A stretch of DNA of 64,000 nt, taken from assembly GCA_030490835.1 (NCBI GenBank), contig CM059972.1, positions 91,249,137-91,313,136 of the forward strand. The letters are read 5' to 3'. Position 1 is the stretch's first letter. The number at the start of each line of letters is the position of its first letter. This stretch comes from Annona cherimola. Its lineage: Eukaryota > Streptophyta > Magnoliopsida > Magnoliales > Annonaceae. The notes beneath the pieces were generated by a model that did not search any database, was not told the origin of the DNA, and saw nothing but the letters and a program-made list of their open reading frames with translations. Positions 22,526 to 34,079 of this stretch are shown one piece after another. The translations under genes and the position numbers were made by a program.

Positions 22526-22629
22526 GAAGCTACCTCACCCTTGTGTGCATGATCTACTGACATGACACCAATAAAAGCTTTTAATCTTTGATTTTGATCT
22601 AATCCCATATGTTCCTCCATACCAAAGAA

Positions 22630-23660
22630 AGAGAACTTATCTGGCAATAACTAACAATTCCAAATGAAAGACAAGTATTCAATGATGCACTCAAATTAAA
22701 ATGCTTGTAAACAAAATGACAACCAAGAATCAACACTAAATTTTGGCATAAAATCTCCTATTTAAAACATATTTTGATTTCTTGATCTCTTCTAGTCATG
22801 CAAATACTTTCACAGTTATGGTTATGCCTCGGTATCTCTACAAGTAGATTAGTTGTCATTTCAAATTATCAACTCAATCCTAATGCTATAATTGAGTGTT
22901 GGTCTGATGTCATTTTCATGAACAAGCTCAGACATTAAGTATATGATTATCATATCTAAACTATTCAAAACATCTGTACTTTAAAAATCTCGATACTCAT
23001 TTAGATATAAAGCATCGATGAGAGATGAGGCTAGGAAAGTAGAATGGAGAGGGGGAGAGGACCAAGGATAGCTCATGAGGGATGGAGGAAGGGAGGGGAA
23101 GAAGAAGAGGGAACAAATTTGATGTTTGATCGACTAGAGAAAAGATAAGAGAGGAAAAAAGAGATAGGAAAATCAAGATAGGGAGAGGAGGGCACAAGTG
23201 AGATCTACCTGAGTTTAGTGAAGTACATGAAGTTGATGCTAAAATGAAGGCCGCAAATGGTCAGAGAAAGGAGCAAAGGGAGGCAACAACAAAGAGAGAC
23301 ATGAGAGGAGAGATGTTCCTAATGTGATGCATCCTATTGCCGAGATGGTGGCAATGTCATTATAGTGTGGTGTAGCGATGGCCCTAGGACTCCTACGAGG
23401 ACCATGAAGGCGCTATGAGAGAGAGATCACGAGAAAGATCCGGGGCGGAATGGGGGAGGGTAAGAGAGATTGAGAGAGGAATCAAAGTGAAATGGGAGAG
23501 GGGACAGTTTTTTGAAAAAAATTTCCTTAGTCGATGTCTGTCTTAGGGACTCATTTGAAAAAAGTTATTAAAGTTCATCCCACGACTCTTGATTATTTCA
23601 CTCAATCCGATGGTATAGGAAGCTCAAATGTAGAAAAATGGGACTTAGCCCAACCGTAGG
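22630..23660. other. purine-rich spacer, no gene supported
   Basis: 23020-23200 and 23400-23510 are rich in GAGAGG and GGGAGGG on the plus strand. Open frames here are low-complexity artefacts. The stretch near 23300-23420 is GC-richer but has stops in every frame. It may be the interior of the CACTA-like element whose end lies at 23674-23686. Confidence 0.4.
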
Positions 23661-23673
23661 TGCTCATATTTTT

Positions 23674-23686
23674 TATTCTTGTAGTG
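23674..23686 (-). repeat. possible CACTA (En/Spm) transposon terminus
   Basis: On the minus strand the sequence starts CACTACAAGAATAAAA, the usual form of a CACTA-superfamily end. The opposite end was not found in the window and no transposase is recognised. This may be an orphan end or a chance match. Confidence 0.35.
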
Positions 23687-24044
23687 ACACTCATCTTTCA
23701 TAAGCTTTTATAAAAATAATTATTTGTATTATTGGAACACATAAATGTAAAAATATAAAATAATAAATATTTTTATTATCTTTTAATAGGGTGGAACCCC
23801 CAAGACTTTTCAAGTGCCTTTGCTTGATCTAATTACCATAATTGGTTAGTGATTACTTTGTTTTAATTGGGTTCGGCTTCTATGTAAGCCATATAACTCT
23901 ATTAATTTTTAAGATTTTGATCTTAGATAGAAAATTCAGTTCATTTATTGTATTTAACATATTTGTTTATCTAGGAACTAAGTTTCACCCCGATCAAGTA
24001 TGTTTATAGGTCACATTTGTTGAAATATATATATATATTTGTAT

Positions 24045-24345
24045 ATAAATTATGAAAAATGTTTAGATCCATTTACACATGTATTAGAATATAATAATTA
24101 TTTATAAAATCATTTATCCATGTAAAAATGATATTTTAGACGGTTTAGATGTTGAAAATATAACTTTAAAATTAATATTTAATATCGAACTATTTTATTA
24201 CGTTGATTTTCAATAAGGATCATTCACAATGATATGAGACAAATAAAAAGGTTTCCAAAATATTATAAATGATGATGTTAAATACAGTAGATAAAGTAGA
24301 TTTTCCATAACCATCAAGATATTAAAAATAGAGGGGTTACGTGAA
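24045..24345 (+). repeat. family X element, copy 3
   Basis: Shares 'aaatcatttatccatgt', 'gatgttgaaaatataactttaaaatt' and 'ctattttattacgttgatttt' in order with the other copies. It also has 'aaatacagtagataaagtaga' near the end. A (TA)n run lies just before it at about 24027-24038. Confidence 0.65.
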
Positions 24346-24349
24346 AATG

Positions 24350-26640
24350 GATTTTAAAGAAGCAGGACCGGTTTTAATTTTATTTACTATTGTTTATTTT
24401 CATTATCATCGTTGCATCATTTTGCATAGTCATAATGACTCATATATCATGGTAACTCATATTGATAGCATGCATAAAAATATCTGGGCACAATAGTCGG
24501 AGGGTCACCAAGGTTCATTTTTTCGCCAATGGCAATGCAGCCACGATAACACCATAGTATTCTATTTATTATTATTTTTTTGTTTCTCTTTCAAATGGAA
24601 CGAATGTGAGTTCATGCAAAAAATTTTAAACCGTAGCAAGATGGTAGAGACGGAACCATCCAGAGTGCTTACTTTTGATAGAATTGGCTGTGTATTAGAG
24701 CCCTAGTCTTATCTTGTCGATGTCAGCTCTGGAGTTGTTTCGAGAAGTGTAGATGTTGTTGGAAGCATCTTCTTGAGAGCTTTTTTCCTCCACCTACTAC
24801 AGGAAAGTTGATTTTTGGGCTACCAAAATATTTTGTTGCAAAGGTTAAATTTTGATTGTAGAAAAAAATGAATTTACGACATATATCATCTATATCAATC
24901 ATTCCAATAATCATCATTATTAGAGGGCAGGGAATGTATTTGCCAATAGTTATTCGTAGGTTGCCAAACCAATATCGGGTTGCATGTAGTCATGAAGTTA
25001 TAATTCTTTTGCTAATATAGCTCGTCTTGTACAAATTAATTCTAGTGAGTCATATAAGTGTGATTTTGGAAAAAAAAAATTCACCTATCTTACTCTCCCC
25101 TAACATGAAAAATGATAAAAATTTTATTTTTGAAATTTTATGAGAAAATATATAAAAATTTAAAAATGATAAATTTTACTAGATGAACTAATAGGCCCAC
25201 GTAGAATAACAAAAATCGGAAATTAAAATACATAATGCATGAGGTTGTCAGTTACCTATGGAACAACCCATTCTACCAAATATATATACAAGCTGGATAC
25301 AGTCTCTTTTGTAAGGCTGAGGTTGATATGATATTTTAATTATTGTTTCTAATTATTAAACCTTTTAATTCGTAGGAATCATATGATATCAATCCTTGGA
25401 TCTGGACTTTCCATATCCAAAATAGCTTATGATTTTTCGTTGGTGTTTTTAATTTTGATTTTATTTTTTTATTTTTTGTTGAGTTTTGTTTGGCCTTTCA
25501 AGTACGCCTTGACCCACAACCAAGGGAGCCACTCTCCAAAACAGCACAACAAAATTACACCCGAAAAGTTAACGGACTACCTCATAAAACAATTATATCA
25601 TTAAGCATGACATATCTATCATTAATTATGTGGTACTGGTTCTATGGAGTTAGTCAATATTGAATTATTTCTTTTTTTTTTTAACGAGCATTGAATTATA
25701 GCTAGGCCCACCTCGATTATTAAATCAAAAGTAAATCTATCTATTGCATTTAATGAAATTTCCCATTCTCATGGCATTCTAATGCAAGTAGTTTTCACAT
25801 TTTACGTATAATTATAGATATTTTTTAAAGCATTATGGCTCATCCAAAACTTTAGTTGAAATGATTTTTAGTAACATGAAGTAGAATTTTATTTGTTGCA
25901 TTTTAGACCTGCATGCAATCAATAATCCTTAATCGTAGGTTCTAAACTTTATCAAATAAAAACTAAGCGGGTTCAGAATGTAAATAGTAAAAACCGGAAT
26001 TTGCAATTAACAAAATTATAGGGGATAAAATGTAAAGAACTAAAATTTATTACTTAAAATCGAATATAAACTTATTTACTTACTAGGAGGGATACGTTTG
26101 AATTAAAATATTTTAACTTTCCTTTATAAAAAATTATTTTCAATATTAATTATGATGAAAGTTTAAAAAATCTGAAAGACACCAACCAAAATGATTTATT
26201 TAAAAAACCTAAAAGATGAAAAAAAATATTTAAATAGAATAATAGTCTAGCTAAAAGCTTTATATTTTAAAGATTTTTCTTATATTTCCTTTTATGAAAT
26301 TTAATAAAAATTAAATTGGTTTATTCAATCTGAGGAATGTTTTATATTTTAAAGATATTTTCTTCTATTTTTATAATATAAGAACATTAATTTTTTAGCA
26401 TTATTTAGCGAAGAGTTCAAGAGTCTAAAAAACGATTTGATATATTTAACACGATGAATAATCACCAATTAAAAAAAAGATGAATAATATCTATTAAAAG
26501 TATTTTTCTATATTTTCTTTTGTAACGGAAGAAAATTAAGTTTTATTATTGATTCATTTAATGTACGGGACACTGCTATAATAAAATTCGTTGATATTTT
26601 ATGTTATTTATGTATCTATAATATAAGATAATAAAATTTT
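24350..26640. other. AT-rich spacer, no gene seen
   Basis: Open frames at 24723-24917 (minus) and 25383-25604 (plus, hydrophobic) have no recognised motif and lie in AT-rich sequence. No terminal repeats or RNA genes were found. Confidence 0.5.
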
Positions 26641-26833
26641 TATAGAAATTTCTGCATCCATAACCAGATAGTTTGGGCGAAATTGCTGTTATGTCGTAAA
26701 TTTCCAAAAAGTTGGGTGAGTTTTACTGAAATTGAAGACGTCGCTTACGTTAGGGGTCTTGGAATGACAATTAAGGTTTTTGCGTGAAAGGACGAAAGTG
26801 CCCATGTGACAGGGGTTGACTGGTCGTGGATGA

Positions 26834-27400
26834 ATGCGACGGCCAGATTTTATAGCTGCTGCGACGCGACGGAGATGGGTCACCGACTCACCAGTATTGG
26901 CAAATAAAGACGGAGATGGGTCACCGGTATTGGCAAATAAAACTAGAGAATCTATGGCAACAACCATCCATTTAGACAGAAAATCCACTGCTCGTCGGTG
27001 TTTCTTCTCCTCTGAAGGAAAAAACTCAGCGCTTCTTCATGGGGATCTTCGAGCTTTGACGATTGCTTGCTCTATTTATGCTTGTCGGATTTTCATGGCT
27101 GAAGGAGCAGGACATGAAGTTCCCCTCGGTGTCGTTGTTCACTTGTTCATGGCTACCGGATCCATTGCAGACGCGCGGTTACCTATCCGGAAGAGAAGAG
27201 GATGTTGAGGGTTATGCAGTTTTGCGCTCTCCATTGTATTGATCAGCTCGGATTATTTGATCCGGGGCCAACGACATTAGACATTAGATCTGAGATGGTG
27301 GGGTTCGAGCATTGGGGGCTGCCAGAATTCGTAGATGCACTTCTAATGTCATCCGATTTATTCACCATACGCCAGTTGATTTTACATGCTCAAATATAAG
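26834..27400 (+). other. unrecognised GC-richer island with open frames
   Basis: Two plus-strand frames follow each other: 26834-27208 (124 codons) and, overlapping by 7 bp, 27202-27399 (65 codons, with LGLFDPGPTTLDIRSEMVGF). The island is GC-richer than its surroundings, as the real gene at 52 kb is. It begins with a duplicated block (see the entry at 26872-26940), which repeats the residues SPVLANK. Neither frame matches a family I know, no splice pattern is compelling, and a MITE lies close downstream. It could be a gene relic, a captured gene fragment or a lineage-specific gene. Confidence 0.35.
26872..26940 (+). repeat. short tandem duplication in an open frame
   Basis: The block GGAGATGGGTCACCG ... 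GTATTGGCAAATAAA occurs twice in a row, the first copy with 8 extra bases. It repeats the residues SPVLANK in frame. Confidence 0.8.
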
Positions 27401-27651
27401 CTCCAACACTCGATCTTACTGCATTTTTTTTTTACATGCATGCCCAACGAATTTCATGGCAAGCCGGACGCCATGGTTGGATGTTCGTGCAAGAAAGAAG
27501 ATGCTTTTTCTATGGTGCTCTAGTAGCACACTGAAATTTGTGCACACACAGTGGCAAACAAAAATTTCCCAAGGGCATTTTGGTCTTTTAGGAATTTTTT
27601 TTGTTTTTTTACCACTCATCCATAGAACCCTAAGGGCAGTGATGGACATCT

Positions 27652-27858
27652 GGGGCATGTTTGTTTACATCTAAAATTTTTCTCTTAATAATTATCATAT
27701 TTTTAATTTTTTTTTTACATATTTCTATACAAAAAATTACTTTAATTTTCAATTATTTCAACGTAATTACTCATACAACTAACTATCTATTTTAAATTTA
27801 TTTTTTTTATACTGAAAATTTTTCATCTAAAAATTTTATCACTTTCCAAACATGCCCC
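27652..27858. mobile_element. PIF/Harbinger-type MITE, short copy
   Basis: About 207 bp with ends GGGGCATGTTTG and CCAAACATGCCCC. The interior matches the other GGGTGTGTTTGG-type elements, including 'tatttctatacaa', 'caactaactatctattttaa' and 'ttttcatctaaaa'. The target duplication is not clear. Confidence 0.65.
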
Positions 27859-28129
27859 AATTTCTTTAAATTGCAGGTATGAGCATTAAACCACTTTAAA
27901 TAGTCTGTTAAGAAATTTGCAAAATTTGAACAACACTAACTAAATGTACTCTGAAGAAATTTTCTTATATTTTCTTTTGTTATATGAGAAATGATATTAA
28001 TTTTTAATATAATTTATTATGAGAATTCAGAAAATTCTGAATACTATCGAACTGATTTGTTCAATATGATCGATATTTATAAAGATAAACTTTTTGGTAG
28101 TATTTTTATTTTTAACTATTATTAATTCA

Positions 28130-28357
28130 ATTTTTTGCGGTTTAGACCTTGTAAGTCCACTGATTGTAAGTTAGACCTTGCAAGTGTAATACTTGCAAAT
28201 TAAGCACAAGAGTTTTTGGTGTATTTACATTTTAGACCTTTTAAGTCTTTATTTATTGTAGTTTAGCCGCGAAATTGACAAGCATCAATGGTGTAGCTAA
28301 AAATGAAACAATGAAAATATTATAGGACTTAAAATGTAAATAAAAAATCTCGAGATT

Positions 28358-28400
<43 letters not shown>
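28130..28400. repeat. decayed fold-back repeat ending in (AT)19
   Basis: Inverted words 'tacattttagaccttttaag' and 'ggacttaaaatgtaaa' surround about 80 bp. An (AT)19 microsatellite follows at 28361-28398. Related wording ('attttaaaccttgtaag') recurs in the fold-back at 30415-30995. Confidence 0.5.
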
Positions 28401-29530
28401 AAACCTATAGCAGCTAAAATGCAATTAACATGGGAAAAAACTTTTATCTGATTCGACACCATTAAAGATTTCGTTGTCTAATTTTTGAGCCAGCCATGAT
28501 GATGATAATATATTTACATTTATTTGTTTAAGAAACTGAATTTTTTTCAAATCGAAAATATATCGAAATTAAAAATCTATCACAATGGGAATCGGAGTCC
28601 CATTTCATAAAAGTATAAACTAATCTAATAAAAAATTTGTATTGGTATTATACATTATGACAACTAATATTATAATCTAACATATTTTACAACTCTTACA
28701 ATATTTCTTTAGAAATTTTTCTATAAATACCCCAATCTCTAAAATACTCACATCCGGAAGAACAGTAAATAACCGGCTTAGCATTACTCGAGCCGAACGC
28801 TCGTTGGTTCTATGGGAATCAAAGGTGCAACAACCAACGCGTTGCTCTGGTTGCAACAAAATTGTAATATATATTTATATAAAATTCATTAATTCAACAT
28901 CTATATAATCTGGAAATGTTCTTCCTATACAAATAAATAATTTTTCAAATTATTAGTGTTGTAATGCATGAATCTAAGTAATTTTTATACTTTTCACGTG
29001 ATTATAAATATTTCAAAAATAGGTACAACACAAAAATAACTTTGATTGGTATAATTTCTTTTATCACAGTAAAACAAATGATGTTTGACAAACTGAGCTT
29101 ATGAGATCTTTCTTTGAAATAATTGTACAATCTTTTTTAATCATTTTTTATATGATTTGATATCTTAACTATCTCACTATCCTAATTTTTCCTTTATGAT
29201 TAATATATTCCGATTATTATTTTTTACATTTTTTCATATATCTAACTTGTCAACTTTCATTACACTCCTATTATATTACATCACTTTCATTTTTTAAATT
29301 AGCTAAGTACCACTTTTCTATTCCCACCAATTACCTTTTCCCAAATGCACTTTATTCATGATGTAAAAAACCAAATATTTTCGAACTTTTATATCTTATA
29401 TATTTATTTTCCAAATTTAATAGTTTCATAATCACTATCAAACGATGTTGAATATTGAAACAAATAAATATAAGTTTCCAATGATTCTTAGCATCATAAA
29501 TACATACATATTATATTTCAGATCTTTTAG
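28401..29530. other. AT-rich spacer, no gene seen
   Basis: No ORF with recognisable features and no clear repeats with defined ends. Slightly GC-richer near 28745-28860, without a supported gene. Confidence 0.55.
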
Positions 29531-29537
29531 ATATTTA

Positions 29538-29818
29538 GGGTTTGTTTGGTAATAAGTAAAAATTGTCATGTTAAAACTTTTCAATCTAAAATTTTTCACT
29601 CTCCACAACTATCTTATTTTTTAATCATTTCATCACATTTTACTATACAACTACCCTACTTTTTAATCATTTTTACACAACAACCCACATAACTAACCTA
29701 TCTATTTTAACTTTATCTTATTTACTCATCATCATTATTCCTATCATATCATATCATTTAACAATTTTTAATTTCTAAAACTTTTCATCAAAAGTTTTAC
29801 CCATTCCCAAACATACCC
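29538..29818. mobile_element. PIF/Harbinger (Tourist-like) MITE
   Basis: 281 bp with ends GGGTTTGTTTGGTAAT and CCCAAACATACCC. It is flanked by TTA on both sides (29535-29537 and 29819-29821). The interior shares 'aaaacttttcaatctaaaa', 'ctccacaactatc' and 'aacctatctattttaacttta' with the copies at 39895 and 59599. Confidence 0.85.
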
Positions 29819-29821
29819 TTA

Positions 29822-30414
29822 GAAAAACTTTTAAAACTTTCAAGAGATGACAATTTGGATACAATACATGGTCCAAATATTTGTTTTGCATATCACTCCC
29901 ACTCAAGTAAGCATTGCAAAATATAAAGAAAGAAACTTCCAAAACTTAATAATTTCTTTTAACCACAGATTGCTACCTTGGTGGTAACTCATTTGCCTTG
30001 CGATCCTACTGGCATGAGTTTAAATGGCTGGTGAGATTTGTCCCAATTTATTATTTGAGAATTGTGCCTCCTTAGTTCTTAGGCAGAGTAGTGTCTTCAA
30101 GTTTCTTAGATGAGAGCGGATTGTCTCCTTCAATTTGTAAGAATGTCTCAGAGCTTTATTGTAATAAATATTAAGATGAATATAAATATATATTAATAAA
30201 AATAATTTCTTTTAAGCACTCCTTTTATTTCAATTATACAAAATATAATTCAATGAATCGATTTGATTTTCTTTACCTGGAAATGAAAAAAATAATAATA
30301 ATGCATACCTTGTCAAACAAATCAGTGATCAAGATCATGAAAATAGTTCCCTTACCTACTAGCAGTAGTACACATTCGCATGTCGTCCAAACATTGACGT
30401 AAAAAGTGGAGGTT
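29822..30414. other. spacer with weak SINE-like text, no gene seen
   Basis: Near 29965-30060 the sequence has a faint tRNA-like layout ('ggtggtaactcatttg' and 'gagtttaaatgg'), but it is too weak to call. The rest is AT-rich. Confidence 0.35.
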
Positions 30415-30995
30415 TTTTGCATTTTGGTTTATCTAACTTTTTGCGTTTACTTTTAAATCTATGAGTTTTGTGTATTTGCATTTTAAACCTTGTAAGCTTA
30501 TCTCATTCAAGTTTTAAACTTTGTAGTTCTATAGTATGAATACACTTAACTAATGGTTGTTATTTGCAAATGAAAAGTCTAAAATACACTTATCTCATAG
30601 TTAAGTCAACTAAGACTTGCAGACAATGTAGTTTTTATGGTGTACTAGCTTAGTTAACTTATACATGGACAGTGCTATTTTGATGCCCTAGTTGAGTTGG
30701 CTCGGCCTATGAGTCGACTCACATATGCGAATTGGATGATTTTGTATGGCCTAGTTGAATCGACTCATGACTGATAGACAACGTAGTTTTTGTTGCGGCT
30801 AAGTTGAGTTGACTCATTTTAGATGCAATATTGTCATTAAAAAACTTATACTACAGCTAATGCCAGATTTTTCATTTGTTTGGTAGCTTACATTAGGAGT
30901 AAGATTTAAAATGCAAAGGGAGCAAATTTATAGAGTTTAAAAAGCAAATACGCAAAACTCATAGACTAAAAGCAAATAAACAAATTAAAAAAGAC
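30415..30995. repeat. long fold-back element
   Basis: Left text 'atgagttttgtgtatttgcattttaaacc' and right text 'agtttaaaaagcaaatacgcaaaactcat' are near reverse complements. The middle (30590-30830) holds two related segments around 'gacaatgtagttttt' / 'gacaacgtagttttt', each near a GAGTCGACTCA or GAATCGACTCA motif. No coding sequence is present. Confidence 0.6.
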
Positions 30996-31047
30996 AATAA
31001 TGCTAAAAAAACTAAGAGGTCATGGCTCCCATAGATACCTACAATAC

Positions 31048-31420
31048 GGATCGTGATTTCCTGCACCTAGGTACACTGAGCTTCAGTGCACCCGGGTGCA
31101 TTAACCCATTTTTTTATTTTTAAAATTTTTTTTTATAAAAGTGTTAATTTAAGTGTATTTAACATGTGTATCAATTTTTACCATTTTTGAAGTATTTTAA
31201 ATATTTATTTTTTATTTTTAAAAATCAGTGGCATTTTAGTAATTTTAAATTACCTAAAATGTCACTGATTTTCAAAAGTTAAAAATAAATATCTAAAATA
31301 ATCTAAAAATGTTAAAAATTGATACGCATGTTAAATACACTTATATTAATACTTTTATAAAAGAAATTTCAAAAAAATTTAATGCACCTGAGTGCAGTGG
31401 GGTGCAGGAAATCACGATCC
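31048..31420. repeat. fold-back MITE, family Y (GGATCGTG subfamily)
   Basis: 373 bp with perfect 20-bp inverted ends GGATCGTGATTTCCTGCACC. The whole element is close to a palindrome: 'tgtatttaacatgtgtatcaatttttac' on the left is mirrored on the right. The centre carries 'gtggcattttagtaatttta' and its complement. Related copies with eroded ends lie at 36280-36615 and 57282-57688. Confidence 0.8.
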
Positions 31421-32035
31421 CCTACAGATCCTATACGTATGAAATACGTACGAATGATAGTTCTTGTCGGCCGTTTCCAATATCTGCCGTGGACAAGATT
31501 TTCGACGGATCGATTTCAGCCGTCCGTTGATGTTGATGAATGAGTCGGGTCTCGTGCGATTTATTTTTTCCGCAGTCGGCATCACTCCACAGCGGTACTG
31601 ATGGCAACATCGGCAACTTGGCCTTTTGGGCCTACCAAACTTTCATTTTGAGCCGTTCGTTAGTCAGCCATAGAGAAGATATTTTAAAATATTTCTCATT
31701 CCAAAAATATTTCCGTCCGCACGCCAAATGAAAACAACGAAACCGAAACCGAAAAGCCTTGATGCTCTGTTGGGATTGGATGGATGATGTGCGGCCTTGC
31801 AATGCTTGCGCCACTAGTGGCAATAATCAATTCTCAATAATTAATTTGTTCGAATATCTGTCTCCCACCAGCTCATATTTGTGCCATGCAAACAGACAAT
31901 GCCAGGGTGAAAAAAATAATAATAAAAGATCGCTTAAAATGACAACCAGAGCATCCTGCATTGTTTTGGTCTAGAATATTGAATATTTCATATTGAAAAT
32001 AAATAAAAGCTCCGAGCAAATTGCAGATTTAGCTA
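31421..32035. other. slightly GC-richer spacer, no gene seen
   Basis: Short open frames exist on both strands (31309-31530, 31540-31731, 31759-31974) but none has a recognisable product or splice pattern. 31500-31900 has ordinary GC and could be a regulatory or relic sequence. Confidence 0.4.
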
Positions 32036-32037
32036 TA

Positions 32038-32260
32038 TGGTGTGTTTGAGAAGTAATAAAATTTTTAATGTATAAAAATTTTTGAAATGAAAGAAAATGA
32101 TATGATATGATATGAATAATGATGAGAAGTAAAAGCAATAAAGTTAAAGTATATAAGTTAATCGTATGTATAATTATATAGTTATATAGAAATGATTGAA
32201 AAATATTGCAGTTGCATAGGAAATGTGAAAAAAATAATTGAAATAGTAATTTTTCCATAA
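32038..32260. mobile_element. degenerate PIF/Harbinger-type MITE
   Basis: Begins GGTGTGTTTGAGAAGTAATAA and contains 'aatgatatgatatgatatga', 'aataaagttaaagtatat' and 'atagaaatgattgaaaa', as in the copy at 60865. The right end is lost. Confidence 0.5.
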
Positions 32261-32649
32261 GACAGCTTACACGTGTAAACGAAATAAATGAATACTTAGA
32301 TATAAAATGTTTCCATTGCTTGCAGAAGCGCATAGCAATGACATGAGAAAATATTAGTGGTGAATATCATTACTTTTGTTGCAGTGCACACAATTATTTA
32401 ATTGAAATTATCCTATAATTTTTATTAGACAATGTGTAAATTTCAGGTAAAGAACAATTTTAAGAATAATAGTTGATTTAGCTTAGATCTACCAAAAAAA
32501 TTTAAAATTTTATCATTTACAATTCATCCTAAAAGTTTTTTTTTTTTTTTTCATTTTGAGTTCTCTTATATGAAACACTTCTAAGAAATTTCATCGAGTT
32601 TGGCTTACATTAACGATTGATAGTCTAAATCTACTCATTTTACACATTA
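32261..32649. other. AT-rich spacer, no gene seen
   Basis: No coding or RNA feature recognised. A short T run lies near 32538-32550. Confidence 0.5.
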
Positions 32650-32960
32650 AGATAGGCTAACCTAAATGACTGATGATAAATTCACTCTATTTATTATATT
32701 TCAAATTATATATTTAGTCAATAAAACTCCATCGTGCATCAGACTCATCTACAAATGTATAAAATTAACCTAATAAAATTATTAGCTATTAAATATCAAT
32801 TTTAAAATTGTACTTTCAATCTTTAAATCATTCGAAGTATCATTAATTTATAGATAAATGATTTTATAAAATAATATTATATCCTAAAGCATATGCAAAT
32901 GAGATAATTTCAACAAAAATAAATATTTTTTATAACAAAAATATATATTTTTAAGTCAAT
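32650..32960 (-). repeat. family X element, inverted copy
   Basis: Reverse-complement marks: 'taaaattattagctattaaatatcaattttaaaattgtactttcaatctttaaatcatt' and 'agataaatgattttataaaa'. The ends are eroded. Confidence 0.6.
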
Positions 32961-33479
32961 ATATTTATGCACATCTTTGATTTAGATGAAATTTGATCTC
33001 CTCTTCAAACAAATCGTATTAAAATCATAAGTAACACGAAATACGCTTCAGTTATATGTAATCTGGTTAAATAGGTGCAGACTCTTCTTTATGATCTAAC
33101 CAAAATTTGCTACAACATCATTGTTAAGCGATAGCTTTAATTTGTGAAAAGTTTGTCAAACTCGAAATATAACTATGTACAATAGAAACCAATGAATCAA
33201 AGGAGCAAGATCACAAAATTTGATGTATTATACGTGCTGGGTTTAGATTTAGAATTTGGACGGAGATGGTGGAGCTGTTTAGCACTAGTACAATAAATAA
33301 ATAATTTATTTTAATTGCACGCTGATGGAATGACTGAAATCTGCCGGTCGCTAGACAAGCATGATGCCATAGGATGATAGGATGATGGTCATTAAAAAAT
33401 TCAGGCATCCATCGTACTGAAAAGGACGAAATAAAGGACGAATTTGGAATGTCGAAAACAAGAGGACGAATCTAGGATG
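32961..33479. other. spacer, no gene seen
   Basis: No supported ORF or terminal repeats. Confidence 0.5.
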
Positions 33480-33830
33480 ATTTACAAATACATCCACTTA
33501 ATTTGACTATAATTAGGAATATACTCATGTAGTCTCAAAATTTGCAAATAACTCGTGTATAGTTTGACAATAATTGCATATATTAATCCCGTCATTATAA
33601 CATCATTACTGCACCGTCATGACGTGCGTATATTTGTAAAAAATATGTAAACTATATAGGTATATTTGTAATTTCAAAAATTAAGTAACTATATTTAGTT
33701 TTCTCAAATATACTCACGTAGTTTGCATATTTTTGTAAATATACCCACATAATGATAGTGCAAAAATGGCATCATAATGGCGTGAGTATATTTGCAATTA
33801 TGGTCAAACTATATGGGTGTATTTGTAAAT
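33480..33830. repeat. fold-back element with ATTTACAAATACA ends
   Basis: Outer arms ATTTACAAATACATCCACTT and, at the right edge, GGGTGTATTTGTAAAT are inverted. The interior repeats 'tatatttgcaattatggtcaaactata' and its complement several times. Similar but shorter versions lie at 47787-48010 and 48142-48420, and a related one at 42228-42704. Confidence 0.65.
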
Positions 33831-34079
33831 TACCAGTAAATTTATGCCAAATGACTTGATTGGCCCTACAATTAGTAGGGCATATGTGAAGATTTCGAAT
33901 TTTAGTGGGGCTTTAATTCAGTGGAAAGGATGCACGAACTTGAATTCCTGAAATCTTTCTATCTGGTACTTACTATTATGATTATATAAAATTTACTCCT
34001 CTCCCCATTGCATTTAGAATTATGCCTTTAACTAAAAGAATAATTTTCATCTATATGAATATCAATATAGATTTGTGCG

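Larger units (their letters stand above)
20130..22620 (-). pseudogene. FAR1/FHY3-like (Mutator-transposase-derived) pseudogene
   Basis: Read on the minus strand, in order: an N-terminal acidic part from the ATG at 22620 (MEEHMGLDQNQRLKAFIGV). After a MITE it continues to SIEYVLVEEAFNF (near 22075). A FAR1-type DNA-binding block follows with FSVRNDVTRKL and HNHVLCTPMKTHKL (near 21860). The MULE transposase core gives FLYDV.VDEDMRL, then YDVPFVPFANVNHHKQTYLF (near 21400-21460) and FKWLFMT. The C-terminal part has KDIHHMWVPNYMKRYSQEAL and NDYNKALAQRREVEAKLIP (near 20850-21060). Stops and frameshifts interrupt nearly every block. FAR1-family proteins are either transcription factors or transposases, and which this was cannot be told. 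No SWIM zinc finger was recognised. It is non-functional. Confidence 0.75.

Noticed and set aside
23000..23520. Coding gene on the minus strand (Pro/Ser/Leu-rich frame 22997-23197)
   Set aside because: The frame reflects a purine-rich low-complexity strand and has no motif.
25383..25604. 73-codon hydrophobic frame as a small membrane protein
   Set aside because: T-rich sequence gives Phe/Leu-rich translations by chance, and nothing else supports a gene.
29960..30060. SINE-like head
   Set aside because: The B-box-like 'gagtttaaatgg' departs too far from consensus to call.
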